Made by a program: the position numbers and the translations under genes. A model generated the notes under the pieces. It did no database searches. It was not told the DNA's origin and saw nothing but the letters and a program-made list of their open reading frames with translations. A stretch of DNA of 64,000 nt, from positions 1 to 64,000 of IMG/VR virus record IMGVR_UViG_3300026512_000003. The stretch is one strand, 5' to 3'. This document shows, in pieces, positions 44,601-54,386 of the stretch. This DNA is from a virus. The first letter of the stretch is position 1; each line of letters begins with the position of its first letter.

Positions 44601-44966
44601 CTTACTTTAATTAGCTTTAAGGAGTGTCAATTATTAGGGAAAAACAAAGTAGCTATGATTGCTAATGGTGTGCGTATAGAGCCACTTGTCTCTAAGTTAT
44701 TTCTTCCAGTAGAGTTTCGTGAAAGAAAATTACAGCAATGCTTGTTGCTACAAGGGGGTTTTGCAAAAGGACTTCTTTTTGGAGATGTTCATCTTTTTAG
44801 GGGTAAATATTATTTATTATCAAGTGATGGTTTAGAGAGATGGGAAATTCACAAAGGTCTATTATTAAACCATGAAGTGCTTATCTCACTTGAAGAAATT
44901 TTTGATATAATTGACCAAAATGGAAATGCTAGTTTGCCTGATGGTTTAGTAGTAGAGTTTAAATAA
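41655..44966 (+). CDS. Giant hypothetical protein, 1103 aa
   Basis: AAGGAAACTAC precedes the ATG. Beta-rich with helix-in-beta stretches such as FNRETLFEAMRNSTQVQIV (77-95) and a closing ISLEEIFDIIDQNG. The middle third is more helical. Not similar to any family I recognise. Possibly a paralogous relation to the other giant proteins through the repeated module. Confidence 0.65.
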   Translation: MVQIFSNDITLVRKEFKRAGDLLAATFYFKRIVVGGHTPIEISFIYDGILKSFCKQLDTIHLTEFENEIYFKNDIVFNRETLFEAMRNSTQVQIVNNKEIFTSLFGIKIEPNIEGFTFEKTLFLDSFPINSGRGNSYGEGYLFVFEDSLVGKLKKGFFIGNVVPFSMKEFEDKVNSYGKSKILSDIEISQKGKKTIISNNSPFEIKLNVGSYKFNRHVDIHSVTSYKYESLNDLELILQPGDDIKLDTEYTQKEEIVSLLDRELVIPKKEIIQGTSEYENNFYVVTKNPFEIELLEVLIPSQRVEPDSYIAISQFVDIEDLAETNLSILNKDSNLENIELTSTSGKLTIIDEVKVKNIIVDGQASVFSTGIDLTFKTKMKRIFSYLGEDEADYLVEYANKLTSKRVIAIERKVIYNDVISSPIDTFSVEIGMFGNIDRMLQKAKSVVYKDEINEEKLPCKKVAKDFLKRLLTVSYKDQGKIRFSANDILEHSSKKVCDVPVSQTGNKELDDAYSQFNSTINKSVSGFRMVNVSNYISSEDVATVEPLLTMREDESKECREDFVYKIEENLAELGLSYSVEHALAQLRKATHFFKRKEEVVATVSFGLSIDKKWYFCGEDFELAENVENPKVSTFAEGKIIEKAISKEPGKILLTENKKFLDSNDWGEHYKQELHDMYKALVTGTIEDSSSATHSGIRYFVEHTIDANKKLTLSYKDIKDNFAETMYLSEKNEIKTKILFPNIFDMMVKQGKIGDGSFIEETNMHTFGKLQKEYYQNYRDLQIKDAYDSAYEVGHSVYVRTNSNVLKQSVSLFATQGTELFGLEIKTDMPEKISIHQRENVIANGEKFAYGLEILLNNERISLITYDYLSKKATIELSENVKIADYSFLLFSLDMLVNNYYDTLEGKERSSLGVYDFFNSQGRFTKSYLFSSKENINSPSMVLKGVALTAFGVMRYLSKGEQSSVNDCEFKWIGDTISVKYNGLTLISFKECQLLGKNKVAMIANGVRIEPLVSKLFLPVEFRERKLQQCLLLQGGFAKGLLFGDVHLFRGKYYLLSSDGLERWEIHKGLLLNHEVLISLEEIFDIIDQNGNASLPDGLVVEFK

Positions 44967-44977
44967 GGAATTGCATC

Positions 44978-47617
44978 TTGATACCATTAATTCATATACT
45001 TCCTGAGGATTTACTTTTTACTGAAGCCTCAGGTATAATAAAATCAATTAGTCCGTCTTTTAATTACACGAAGAACTCAATTTTAGTGGAATTTGAATAT
45101 AATTTAGATGATACTTTTGCATTGGAAGTATTTTTAAACAGTGAAGATTATCCAATATTAGTAAAATTGCATTCATTGTATACTTCAGCTGAAATAGATG
45201 TCTCAGAGGACTTGAATTATCTACTTGCAACAGAAAAAACCGTAGTTAAAATAACGCTAGATTGGTTAGAAAAGCTAATCTATAATACTATGAATGTTGA
45301 TGATTTTAGAGCTGGTTCAACTTTTACATTGAAAATAATTCAAGATAAACAAGAGGTGTCAGATAGAGCAAAAATGACATCATTTCAGATATTGAGTGGC
45401 TTAATTTCAATGACAATAGACAGCAAAGAAGTAGTTTATACTAGTGGAACAAAAGAAACACATTATATACCTAGCCTAACCAGCAATAATGTTGCTTGTG
45501 AACTTTTAAGAATAGAGGGAATGTTTTATATATTTCAACTAACAAATTCACAAGTTATGGTTATTGCCCCACATAGAGCATTTGACAATCATTATCTGTT
45601 TCTTAACAATTTATTTATGAGAGCATTAAAGCTAGAAGATAATAAATTGGAAACAAGAGGCAAGATATTTTCTTTTAAGGATGGAAATATCTTACAGGGA
45701 TTTTCAATAACTTCAATACAAAAATTCTTTGAGGTCCAATATAAAGAGGAGTACAAACAGTACATTTTCAATGCATGCAGAGATAATAATCTTTATAGTG
45801 AAATATCTTGTCTAGCTCCTTCGATCAAACATCATTCAATGACAGTATACGATCTAAAGACTAGTGTTTTATTTTTAGGAAAAACTTCTTTTTCTAGAAA
45901 GTGGGTTAAGAATGAGAATAAATATTATATTGAAATCTTACTTGAAGGAATTAGTCATCGTTCTCAAAAAAGAGAAACAAGACAATTTAAACTCTTAATA
46001 GAACCATTAAGGTCTCTAAAAATCAAATCTAATTCTAAAAATCTTGGTGAATTTGCAACTTTTTTCAGGAAGGAAGATGAAAATTGGATACAAGAACACC
46101 TAAGCGATACAACTATAACACTTCAATCAAACGGATATATAACTGCTTCAAACAACAATTTTGTAGTAAGTTTTAAAACATCCTCTCTTCTTTTTATTAG
46201 AGACTATTTAAGAACGAATTATTCAGCTTACAAAACAGTATCGTCAAGAGATTTTTTATTACCTATGGAATCAATCAGGGAAGTGAATTTTATTGATAAC
46301 AGTATACGAAAAACAAATGGAACTTTTGATAAAAAGCAAAACATAGAAGACTTTATTCAAAGAGGGTTTCATCAAGGTGAAAGTTGTTTTACTGACAGAG
46401 ACCATTTTACAGACTTTGCTGGGCTTACATTTAGCCTCGCTCCTCTTGTGATAAATATGGATAGTGTAAATATTTTAAATCAAGATGAAATTGCACTTCT
46501 CTGTCGTAGTGTAGAAAGTGTGGAATACGGGCTACCTAGGTTAAAAAGAGATTGTCATAATTTTATGTATTCAATGTATCTTCAGTATGATTTCAAAGAA
46601 TTTTTCATTATTCTCAATGTAAAGCAAAAAATAGTGTATTTTATTAACTATTCAAACAAAGAAGTTTTTAAAAATGAAATTCAGGGTGCATTAAGTGGTT
46701 TCATAACAGACTTTAACTATAATCAGCTTAAAGAATTTTTTATAGAAGGTGGCTGGAATTCCATTTCATATGCTTCTAAAAATCTTTTTACAATTCTATC
46801 AGTAGATAACAGTGCTTTTGAACAAGAGGTTTCAGTTGTCTGGAACTATCAAGGTGGTATCTTTGAGAAAATGCTTTTAGATAACACAAAGTGCTCTCCT
46901 ACACAAACTCCAGAGAATACATTGAGAACAAGTTTTGAGAACAAAGAAGATATTTTCCGTGAATTTGCAAAGGGGATGTATGCTTCTAGAGAAGTTTCTG
47001 TTAATCAGATAACTTTAGCTGATTCAAAACTTACGATTGTAATGGATGTCGATGGAACACAAGAAAATCTTAGCATCGAAACCAAGATAGGAAATTTTGA
47101 ATTTAAAAAAAACCTAGCCAAAAAGATAAATTCTACAAGTGAAATTTACACTAGTATTGAACAAATAAATATTAGTAGTTCTCAAGGGATAGCACATCAA
47201 TATCAATGGATGCAATACGCTGTGTGTCAAACACATTTGCAAATTTCTTTTGCATTTGACATGAACATAATAGAAAATATTATAGAGAATGCAACACTTT
47301 TCACTAACGAAACATTTTCTATACTACATGATTCAGAAGGGTATGTTATACATTATACTAATGGGTCAAAAGTTGAAATTGGGGAAAAGATACTTATTGA
47401 TGATAACGAGTTAACTCTTGAAACAGAAGAAGAAGCATGGGCTAATTTGCTGGATACAAGTTCAGAAGTTAAAGATATTTTTACAAAAATAAGTGAATTT
47501 CCAGAAGTTACAACAGAAAATGAAAGACTAAGAGAAGCCATAGTGTTAACTGGTGAAGATTGTAAAATAGCAAAAATTCCAGCTACTCTAATGCAACATA
47601 AAATCATTAAGGAATAA
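44978..47617 (+). CDS. Large hypothetical protein, 879 aa
   Basis: The TTG start follows AAGGAATTGC. Beta-rich, with ITLDWLEKLIYNTMN (92-106) as a candidate module helix. The middle contains FIQRGFHQGESCFTDRDHF. Unassigned. Confidence 0.65.
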   Translation: MIPLIHILPEDLLFTEASGIIKSISPSFNYTKNSILVEFEYNLDDTFALEVFLNSEDYPILVKLHSLYTSAEIDVSEDLNYLLATEKTVVKITLDWLEKLIYNTMNVDDFRAGSTFTLKIIQDKQEVSDRAKMTSFQILSGLISMTIDSKEVVYTSGTKETHYIPSLTSNNVACELLRIEGMFYIFQLTNSQVMVIAPHRAFDNHYLFLNNLFMRALKLEDNKLETRGKIFSFKDGNILQGFSITSIQKFFEVQYKEEYKQYIFNACRDNNLYSEISCLAPSIKHHSMTVYDLKTSVLFLGKTSFSRKWVKNENKYYIEILLEGISHRSQKRETRQFKLLIEPLRSLKIKSNSKNLGEFATFFRKEDENWIQEHLSDTTITLQSNGYITASNNNFVVSFKTSSLLFIRDYLRTNYSAYKTVSSRDFLLPMESIREVNFIDNSIRKTNGTFDKKQNIEDFIQRGFHQGESCFTDRDHFTDFAGLTFSLAPLVINMDSVNILNQDEIALLCRSVESVEYGLPRLKRDCHNFMYSMYLQYDFKEFFIILNVKQKIVYFINYSNKEVFKNEIQGALSGFITDFNYNQLKEFFIEGGWNSISYASKNLFTILSVDNSAFEQEVSVVWNYQGGIFEKMLLDNTKCSPTQTPENTLRTSFENKEDIFREFAKGMYASREVSVNQITLADSKLTIVMDVDGTQENLSIETKIGNFEFKKNLAKKINSTSEIYTSIEQINISSSQGIAHQYQWMQYAVCQTHLQISFAFDMNIIENIIENATLFTNETFSILHDSEGYVIHYTNGSKVEIGEKILIDDNELTLETEEEAWANLLDTSSEVKDIFTKISEFPEVTTENERLREAIVLTGEDCKIAKIPATLMQHKIIKE

Positions 47618-47621
47618 ACAA

Positions 47622-49544
47622 ATGAGAGCATATCAACTAGCTAATTTTTATATATCAGAAGCTTTTGCGACAGAGCAGAATGTAAGGTTTGCCCCAAGGG
47701 TGGTTATTAGTGATTCTGCGGTTAATTTCTTTCTGTCAAGTGGAGATGCTTTTGGTATTAACAGAGGAAGCTCTAGGGTGATTCTTAGACTTGATGGTGT
47801 TATTTGTAAGATGAAGGTAGCTTCAAATGATGACAATAAAATAACATACGCAATACGCCCTGCAATAACAGATGGCTTTGTTCAATGGAGCGGCGATTTT
47901 AATGCTGATGACATTATTGAAGCATTATATGGTTTTTCTTTTTCGGACCGTCCCGACGATGTAGAATTTCAAATTTCAGAAGAAGGAAAAACTATAGATG
48001 TGACTGGCTCGTGGAGTACAACAGTAACATGGGACGATGATAACTTATATGTAGATGGTACTGAGGTTACTGAGACAACAGAGTTTCAAGGGGACGAAGA
48101 TTTTAAAATAACTATTGACCCAGAAACAACATTAGCTTATCTAAACAAGCAAACTCTTAGCCCTTCTGTGGACAAGACTTCTCTTGAAGGAGATACTACA
48201 AATACATTTACGGAAGTAAATATACCTCAAAGTGTTTTTGAAGAGAAAGAGCTCTCTTGTGATTATAATACAATCGAATTCGATGATTATGGTCATCAGT
48301 ACTTTAAAATTAATGCCTTGGATGCTTACACTTCCACTGAGAATATATGGCTAAAGAATAATTCTCGCCAATATTTAGATAGAGATCAGTCTGCTTTTGT
48401 TGTAGTAGGAGATAACTTCTCTATTCTAAATAGAAGTGATGCAAAATCTTTGGCAACAACAGATTTCGATCATATTAAAGGGCTAGTGTCATGTTCTGAA
48501 GCTATTTTTGTATCTTATGCAAAAGTTTATAGAAGTTATGTATACATTGATTACAGTTTTGTTTATTTTGACGAAGAAGTAAATAGATGTGGGGATCCAG
48601 ATGCTGTTCCTACAATAGAAAGAGCTTGTCGTCTGAAAGTAAAAAATAGTAGCATTACGATGAGTAAAATTAGTGATAAATTAGAGCAAATAAGTCTTAT
48701 AGATGGAGCTCAAGATTTAAGTGCTGCTATGTATGACAAAATTCGTTTTGGGATAGGATGCTTTAAATCAGATTATAAAATATACACATACAAAGATCTT
48801 ATTACAAGTCTGGAAGTTATTTTCAACAGAGAATCTTCTTCAAAATACCTAAAATTGACAGTAGAAGATCAAACTACAAGGTATGCTACAGCTATCTTAA
48901 CAAAAAGTGGATCTAAGGAATCTACAAAAAAAAGGAATATTGGTAGATATACAAATACTGCTGAAAAAAAATTGTCAAGTTCTGTTGTTTTAAATTTAAC
49001 TCTAAAGAAAAGTAACGATATGATAACCGATGACACAGAGACACTGTTTACAAATGGTGCTATTTCATTAGAGAAAGACACCTTAATGTTTCTTTCTAAA
49101 AGATTGTATGTTAATATCCTAGATGTTGCTAAGAGTTTTCCTAGAATTAGACTGTCATATTCTAACTTAGCAGTTGTGGCAATTATTGACGAAGATGGAA
49201 CCGAAAAAGAAATGCAATTAGACTACATAACTCGACAAAGAGTTATTGTTGGAAAAATAGAAGAGGATGATTCCCAGGTAGTTTTAGCTGGAGATGATTT
49301 ACTGGATTTTCTAAATGAAATAAATGTCAAATATGTATTTGAAATAACATGTAAGCCTGCTGTTCTTAAAATTACAGATTTAGATGGTAACGAAAGTAGG
49401 CATACATTTACAGAGGCAACTTTACTAATTATACATTCAGAAATAGTGGATAATTCTCCTCTGAAAAAGATATTTTATACCAATACTACAGACAATGGTA
49501 TTCTTGAAGCACTTAGTTATACTATAGAGGAAGAGGAGGAATAA
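47622..49544 (+). CDS. Large hypothetical protein, 640 aa
   Basis: AAGGAATAAACAA precedes the ATG. The N-terminal 120 residues hold the module FNADDIIEALYGF (93-105), then a Ser/Thr/Asp-rich beta domain (GSWSTTVTWDDDNLYVDGTEVT). Late in the protein GDDLLDFLNEINVKYVFEI repeats the helix-strand pattern. Unassigned, tail-type by context. Confidence 0.65.
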   Translation: MRAYQLANFYISEAFATEQNVRFAPRVVISDSAVNFFLSSGDAFGINRGSSRVILRLDGVICKMKVASNDDNKITYAIRPAITDGFVQWSGDFNADDIIEALYGFSFSDRPDDVEFQISEEGKTIDVTGSWSTTVTWDDDNLYVDGTEVTETTEFQGDEDFKITIDPETTLAYLNKQTLSPSVDKTSLEGDTTNTFTEVNIPQSVFEEKELSCDYNTIEFDDYGHQYFKINALDAYTSTENIWLKNNSRQYLDRDQSAFVVVGDNFSILNRSDAKSLATTDFDHIKGLVSCSEAIFVSYAKVYRSYVYIDYSFVYFDEEVNRCGDPDAVPTIERACRLKVKNSSITMSKISDKLEQISLIDGAQDLSAAMYDKIRFGIGCFKSDYKIYTYKDLITSLEVIFNRESSSKYLKLTVEDQTTRYATAILTKSGSKESTKKRNIGRYTNTAEKKLSSSVVLNLTLKKSNDMITDDTETLFTNGAISLEKDTLMFLSKRLYVNILDVAKSFPRIRLSYSNLAVVAIIDEDGTEKEMQLDYITRQRVIVGKIEEDDSQVVLAGDDLLDFLNEINVKYVFEITCKPAVLKITDLDGNESRHTFTEATLLIIHSEIVDNSPLKKIFYTNTTDNGILEALSYTIEEEEE

Positions 49545-51026
49545 ATGGTACCAAAAAGCAGATTATATTACAAGGGGTGCAACCCTGAAGTTGAACCAAA
49601 CTATATAGATAATGAAAAAACAGAAATAGGAAAATCCTATGGCAATAGATTTTTTACAAGGCTTTCTCAGATAGTAACTGAACAAGAAATTGGCAATAGA
49701 AACAACTTAATCTTTTATAGAAGAAAAATAGAATGGACAGAAGATAAAATAGTAAAAACAAGTCATTTGCATGTAGATTTGAATGCTGGAACAAACAACT
49801 ATGGAAAGATTGCATGGAACAGTATATTGAAAAAAGATATAACAGCAAGCGTAGATATCGGCAATAATAATAAAATTAATTTAGACTTAAGACAAAATAA
49901 CGATGTGGTTTGTGGAGACAATAATATTTTGCATGGTTCTTTTTCCAACTTAAACAATGCTGTTGTAGTTGGGAGCGATAATATTTTGGTTAATTTTAGA
50001 ACACACACAAAAGAGAATGAGCAACTAATTGGCCTGTCTAGGTTAGGAAGTCTTATGTTTTCCACAGAAATAGTAGAGCCAAGCAGCATAGGTGATACTT
50101 GTATTCAAGTTCTGTCTTGCAAAAAAGTTATGCTTGGAAGGGAGATCTTTTTTGGGACAGAACGAAAAGCATATGTATCAAGGATTGTTACAAAAGTGGA
50201 AGATGGTTATGTTTATTTTAATATACCAATTGCTGCAGGTGAAACTTCTAGAGTGGGTACTAGAGTATTTAATGAGCATTACGAGGTTCTACCAGCATTC
50301 CATAGTATTTTAGAAAGAGAGCTTCAACCATATTCAAAAAGAGCATTTTTTGGAGCAAATAAAGAGCTTTTCTTGAGAGACATAAAAATAGGGGATAATT
50401 TTATCACAAAAGTATTATTTGTTAGAGAAACTGATAATATGAGTATACTAAAAAACATTAGTCAAGATGTGATACCTATTGGAACAGAAGTATCTGCAGA
50501 GGAAGACAATCCATATATCGCATGGTCTGTTTCAATAGAAAACATTGAAGATAATAAATGTGATTTCAGTGGAAAAGGGTATCCTTTTGTAGGTAGAACA
50601 GCAATTATTGAAAATGAGTCTTATTCGATAACTGAATTTACTGAGAATACTATCAGTTTTGATAAACCTTTACCTGAAAGTGTAACAAGTATTAACTTTA
50701 GTGAAATAGAAGAATATAAAGGTGATTTAGCTAATTCTAGCAAAATAACTACACTTACTTCTTTTACGAATACAACAATTCCAGTAGAGGAACCAACTAA
50801 CTTTTTCGTTGGACAGACAGTCTACTTTAGCACAGTAAATACACCTATGCAGATTATAGAGATTGGCGATAATGAAATAATTGTTGATAATCCTGTATTC
50901 ACTGGCACAATTAATAATTCTTTTTTTGTAGGAGCAAGAAAACTTGTAGTATCTACTCATACTCTTGAAGATTTAGCAAATAATACAGCAGAGTTTTTAT
51001 ATGAAGGAATAGACGATGAAAATTAG
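49545..51026 (+). CDS. Hypothetical protein with short beta-helix-like region, 493 aa
   Basis: Starts directly after the previous stop, with GAGGAGGAAT as binding site. Residues about 100-150 (IGNNNKINLDLRQNND, CGDNNILHGS, NLNNAVVVGSDNIL) have the Asn-rich, short-period strand pattern of a parallel beta-helix, as in fibre or spike proteins. The remainder is beta-rich. Overlaps the next gene by 11 nt. Confidence 0.6.
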   Translation: MVPKSRLYYKGCNPEVEPNYIDNEKTEIGKSYGNRFFTRLSQIVTEQEIGNRNNLIFYRRKIEWTEDKIVKTSHLHVDLNAGTNNYGKIAWNSILKKDITASVDIGNNNKINLDLRQNNDVVCGDNNILHGSFSNLNNAVVVGSDNILVNFRTHTKENEQLIGLSRLGSLMFSTEIVEPSSIGDTCIQVLSCKKVMLGREIFFGTERKAYVSRIVTKVEDGYVYFNIPIAAGETSRVGTRVFNEHYEVLPAFHSILERELQPYSKRAFFGANKELFLRDIKIGDNFITKVLFVRETDNMSILKNISQDVIPIGTEVSAEEDNPYIAWSVSIENIEDNKCDFSGKGYPFVGRTAIIENESYSITEFTENTISFDKPLPESVTSINFSEIEEYKGDLANSSKITTLTSFTNTTIPVEEPTNFFVGQTVYFSTVNTPMQIIEIGDNEIIVDNPVFTGTINNSFFVGARKLVVSTHTLEDLANNTAEFLYEGIDDEN

Positions 51027-52206
51027 TATAACACCAAAAGGAGTTGATTTTTTTGATAGAACTCTTGTGGCAAATATTTCAAATGAAATAGTTAAGCCTG
51101 AGGATAATATATGGGAATCACAACATGATTTTGCGATCTACACACAGAACCATATAATTTTCATATCCTTGGGAGAGGATACTCTCTATAGTATTGCTTT
51201 TGTGCAAGAAAAAGTAGTTTATGGACCTTATACTAGTATTGAAGAAATGTGTTCTCTGCATTTATTCGGAATATATGATGGGTTAATCACATTTATGAAA
51301 AAAAGTATTCTTTTTTCAGATAATAGTAGTTATCTTAAGATTGATAATTTTGAATATTTTGGGCACACAACACATTGTACAGGAAGCCCAAGTGGAATAG
51401 CAAGAAAAATAGCTTACAATATAAGAAAATTATATGATTCGTTTGAATATGAATTTTCACCAAAAACAATGATTTCTGATTCTACAGTTATAACATTTCT
51501 TAACAAGCTACATAATATGTTTTCAGGTTCTAATTTTCCTGAAAGTATTAAAAAAAATAGGTTTGAAAGTATTGTTAAAGTTTATAAAAATAGTGTTAAA
51601 TCTCTAAATAGGGATAATAAAGTCGCTATTATTATGAATACTGGAAAATCGAGACATGCTGTAGTTACAGTTCCTGATGTAATTTATCAAGGACAATATA
51701 TATTCTCAAGCAATTCTGACGAAGGGCTTGATCTTATTGAAAAACTTGTTACTAATGCTGAAACTGTAACTATTAGTAATGCGGTAGAGGTAGAACAGCT
51801 TGAAATTGATTTTGGAATAAAAGAAAAAGTTAATACAGTTCAGCTTATAGCACAAAAAATGTTTAACAATTTGATTGCAGTAGTAGCCTTTGAGAAGGAG
51901 TTGTGTTTTATAATTGAAGATAACAATGCTTTGTTTTGTATACGCAGAACGCTCCCCTCAAATGAATTTGTGGTTGAACCATTTGCTAATTTTACTATGA
52001 ATGGATTGAATGTTACAAACTCAGGTATAAAATTAATGATAAACTCTTCAGAAGAACCTCTTTTGGGAAATGTTACCATAAAAATACAAGAAAAAACATA
52101 TCAGATAGACACATTTTTAAACAGATGTTTTACTGAAGACAATAATATATATTGTCTGGAATTCTTAGAAGATTCCACTAAGTACAATCTAATAGGAGAA
52201 CTTTAA
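51016..52206 (+). CDS. Hypothetical protein, 396 aa
   Basis: Begins in the previous gene's end. Alpha/beta, with SDEGLDLIEKLVTNAETVTIS resembling the operon's recurring helix-strand module. No family recognised. Confidence 0.65.
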   Translation: MKISITPKGVDFFDRTLVANISNEIVKPEDNIWESQHDFAIYTQNHIIFISLGEDTLYSIAFVQEKVVYGPYTSIEEMCSLHLFGIYDGLITFMKKSILFSDNSSYLKIDNFEYFGHTTHCTGSPSGIARKIAYNIRKLYDSFEYEFSPKTMISDSTVITFLNKLHNMFSGSNFPESIKKNRFESIVKVYKNSVKSLNRDNKVAIIMNTGKSRHAVVTVPDVIYQGQYIFSSNSDEGLDLIEKLVTNAETVTISNAVEVEQLEIDFGIKEKVNTVQLIAQKMFNNLIAVVAFEKELCFIIEDNNALFCIRRTLPSNEFVVEPFANFTMNGLNVTNSGIKLMINSSEEPLLGNVTIKIQEKTYQIDTFLNRCFTEDNNIYCLEFLEDSTKYNLIGEL

Positions 52207-52443
52207 ATGTATATAAATGAAGCAAGTGGAGAATTGATTGACAATTCAAACAGAGTTCCAGAAGGTTCCATCCATAGGGAGATTACAGAAACTTTTAAAA
52301 AAGGGGATGCTTTGAAAAAAGTTTCTCTTTCGGACGAAACAAAAATTACTATTGTCTCTAGTTTTCCTAAAAAAAACTTTCCATTGACCGAGAAAGATAA
52401 CACCTTGATTAAGCAAAAATACGGTACAATTTCTCAAAAATAA
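52207..52443 (+). CDS. Small hypothetical protein, 78 aa
   Basis: Starts immediately after the previous stop (binding site AGGAG in its end). Short, polar, basic at the C-terminus. No family recognised. Confidence 0.65.
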   Translation: MYINEASGELIDNSNRVPEGSIHREITETFKKGDALKKVSLSDETKITIVSSFPKKNFPLTEKDNTLIKQKYGTISQK

Positions 52444-52458
52444 TAACAAGGAGTCTCT

Positions 52459-53688
52459 ATGTTCTTAGAGCAAGTGTTTTACACATTTTCACCATATGTT
52501 TTCTCTGGAAAAAGAATATATAATTTTTGTTTTGGCTCTACAGAACCTGTAGCTTATCTAAATCTATATGTCATCTTTGATAGAAACACTTATACTATAT
52601 ATGGGCAACCATCTTTAAATAATATCAGTAATACTGATATCGTAAGCCTGTCTAAACCGCTTGCATCAAATATAGAAATTGGCAATACAGTACAAATAAC
52701 CGTCAGTAATGATAATATTAAGGGGATGAGTAGTTTTATCAATGTTTCATTAAAGATAACAGATAAGCCTGTTGTAGAGTTATCCTCGAATGATTCGTTC
52801 GATGCTATCAAATATTTAGAAGAAGCAGTAGATCCTTTAATACAAGAAGCGAAGTTGTTTACCTTAAGAAATATAGCACTTGTAGAAATTCTTTCTAAAC
52901 TAAACCTTCTTAAGAAAACGAATAGTGCGCTCGATGAAAAAAAGGCTACTTTAGCTCTAGTGCAAGATTTCTTTTCTCAAAAAAGTCTTTTAGCATCTTA
53001 TGCAAAAATAGATAGTTCATTACTTCAAGATTTTTTTACTAGAAACAGACTTCAAGCAAAAGAAGGAAATGTGTGCCAATTTTTTGCAGACATAGTAGTT
53101 CTAAGTGAACATTTGTTTAATTCTGATATAGTTTTGGAAAAAATCCCATATCAAGTGAGTGACACTATCATGTTGAAGTGGTTAAAGACAAAAGACGATA
53201 GTTATATTACGAGACTGAAAGTTTGTTCAGAAAATGTTGAAATAACAAAACAAATAGAACTCAATTTAGCAACATGTGAAACTAAAGAAAAAGTCAAAGA
53301 GATAATAAGGATTCTTTCAAGCTTCACATATGTGTCAGAAATAACTCTTACAAATAGTGAAGGAGAGACCAAACATATATCAATTGAAAAAATATATACA
53401 CCATCTTGTTTTCAATTTGATTCAAGTAGCTGTTCCCAAAATAAAGGATTGCATGGGACAGAAGGTGAGAATGTTATTTTTTCTGTTTCATATGGAACAG
53501 CTTGCGATTATTTTGTAGGAGTAATGGTAGTACATAACAATTCTGAATATGGTATTGAACGGAAGGTCGTTTACGGCGAAACTCCTATAAAAACATGGGC
53601 TACATACTGGGGTGACGCAGAAGTAGCGTTTAACTCAGGAACAGTAAACACAGACTATAAGCTAACAGTTGATATAAAAGGAGTATAA
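52459..53688 (+). CDS. Hypothetical protein, 409 aa
   Basis: AACAAGGAGTCTCT precedes the ATG. The N-terminal 100 residues are beta-rich, the middle is helical, and EKVKEIIRILSSFTYVSEITL repeats the helix-strand module. The C-terminal 100 residues are beta with three Cys. Unassigned. Confidence 0.65.
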   Translation: MFLEQVFYTFSPYVFSGKRIYNFCFGSTEPVAYLNLYVIFDRNTYTIYGQPSLNNISNTDIVSLSKPLASNIEIGNTVQITVSNDNIKGMSSFINVSLKITDKPVVELSSNDSFDAIKYLEEAVDPLIQEAKLFTLRNIALVEILSKLNLLKKTNSALDEKKATLALVQDFFSQKSLLASYAKIDSSLLQDFFTRNRLQAKEGNVCQFFADIVVLSEHLFNSDIVLEKIPYQVSDTIMLKWLKTKDDSYITRLKVCSENVEITKQIELNLATCETKEKVKEIIRILSSFTYVSEITLTNSEGETKHISIEKIYTPSCFQFDSSSCSQNKGLHGTEGENVIFSVSYGTACDYFVGVMVVHNNSEYGIERKVVYGETPIKTWATYWGDAEVAFNSGTVNTDYKLTVDIKGV

Positions 53689-53689
53689 C

Positions 53690-54385
53690 ATGCGAAATAT
53701 TCTTCCCGATTTAGCTGTAAGCTTAAGAAACAGGGTAATGTCTGTTGGAAATGAACATTTAAAAGAACTATTACTTTCCGAAGAAAATCTACCATGCATA
53801 TTGGCTTATTATGGAGCATTTTCCATTTTAGGCGAAGATATGTTAGCTTATGAAAGTGAATCAATTCAGTATATTCTTCTAAGTAACAGAATATCTGTTA
53901 AAAACATTAATAAAATTGTTCAACTAAATATACTTTTATCCGATACAGATTATATTTTGAGTACAGCCGATGGCTTCAGAACCTTTGTTGAATTAGTTAA
54001 CGATGATGAAGTAAAATCAGGAACACTTTCATATGAAGAGCCTGAAAAGATTGCGTTTGCTATACTTGTGGCAATAGCTATTCTTAACTCAATAAATATC
54101 CCAATAGTATCAGATGCTGTTAAATACAGTGTTGCGTGTTTAAAAGAAGATGGTTGGGAAATGCCACCTCTATTTTTTAATAGTGACAAATTTTTTCCAT
54201 TTTTTGACAATTTTGATAAGCATTTATATGAACAAGTTTCATTTAGTAGCAAAACATTTGCGATTCATTGTAGTAAAGATGCAAAAATAGATGCATCTTC
54301 TGCCATAGAAAATTTTGCTGAAAGACACAAGACATTTCTTCAGTATATTGAGTATAAGATAAAGGAAATAAAGGGATATTTGTAA
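53690..54385 (+). CDS. Hypothetical helical protein, 231 aa
   Basis: AAAGGAGTATAAC precedes the ATG. Almost entirely helical, acidic, with an aliphatic segment AFAILVAIAILNS near residue 125. It is the last gene before terminase, with one base between stop and the next start. Small-terminase or assembly-factor function cannot be excluded but is not shown. Confidence 0.6.
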   Translation: MRNILPDLAVSLRNRVMSVGNEHLKELLLSEENLPCILAYYGAFSILGEDMLAYESESIQYILLSNRISVKNINKIVQLNILLSDTDYILSTADGFRTFVELVNDDEVKSGTLSYEEPEKIAFAILVAIAILNSINIPIVSDAVKYSVACLKEDGWEMPPLFFNSDKFFPFFDNFDKHLYEQVSFSSKTFAIHCSKDAKIDASSAIENFAERHKTFLQYIEYKIKEIKGYL

Positions 54386-54386
54386 A

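Noticed and set aside
24592-54385. Giant operon considered as a source of the missing beta-prime C-terminal part
   Set aside because: No bridge-helix or trigger-loop pattern was recognised in any of the proteins by eye.
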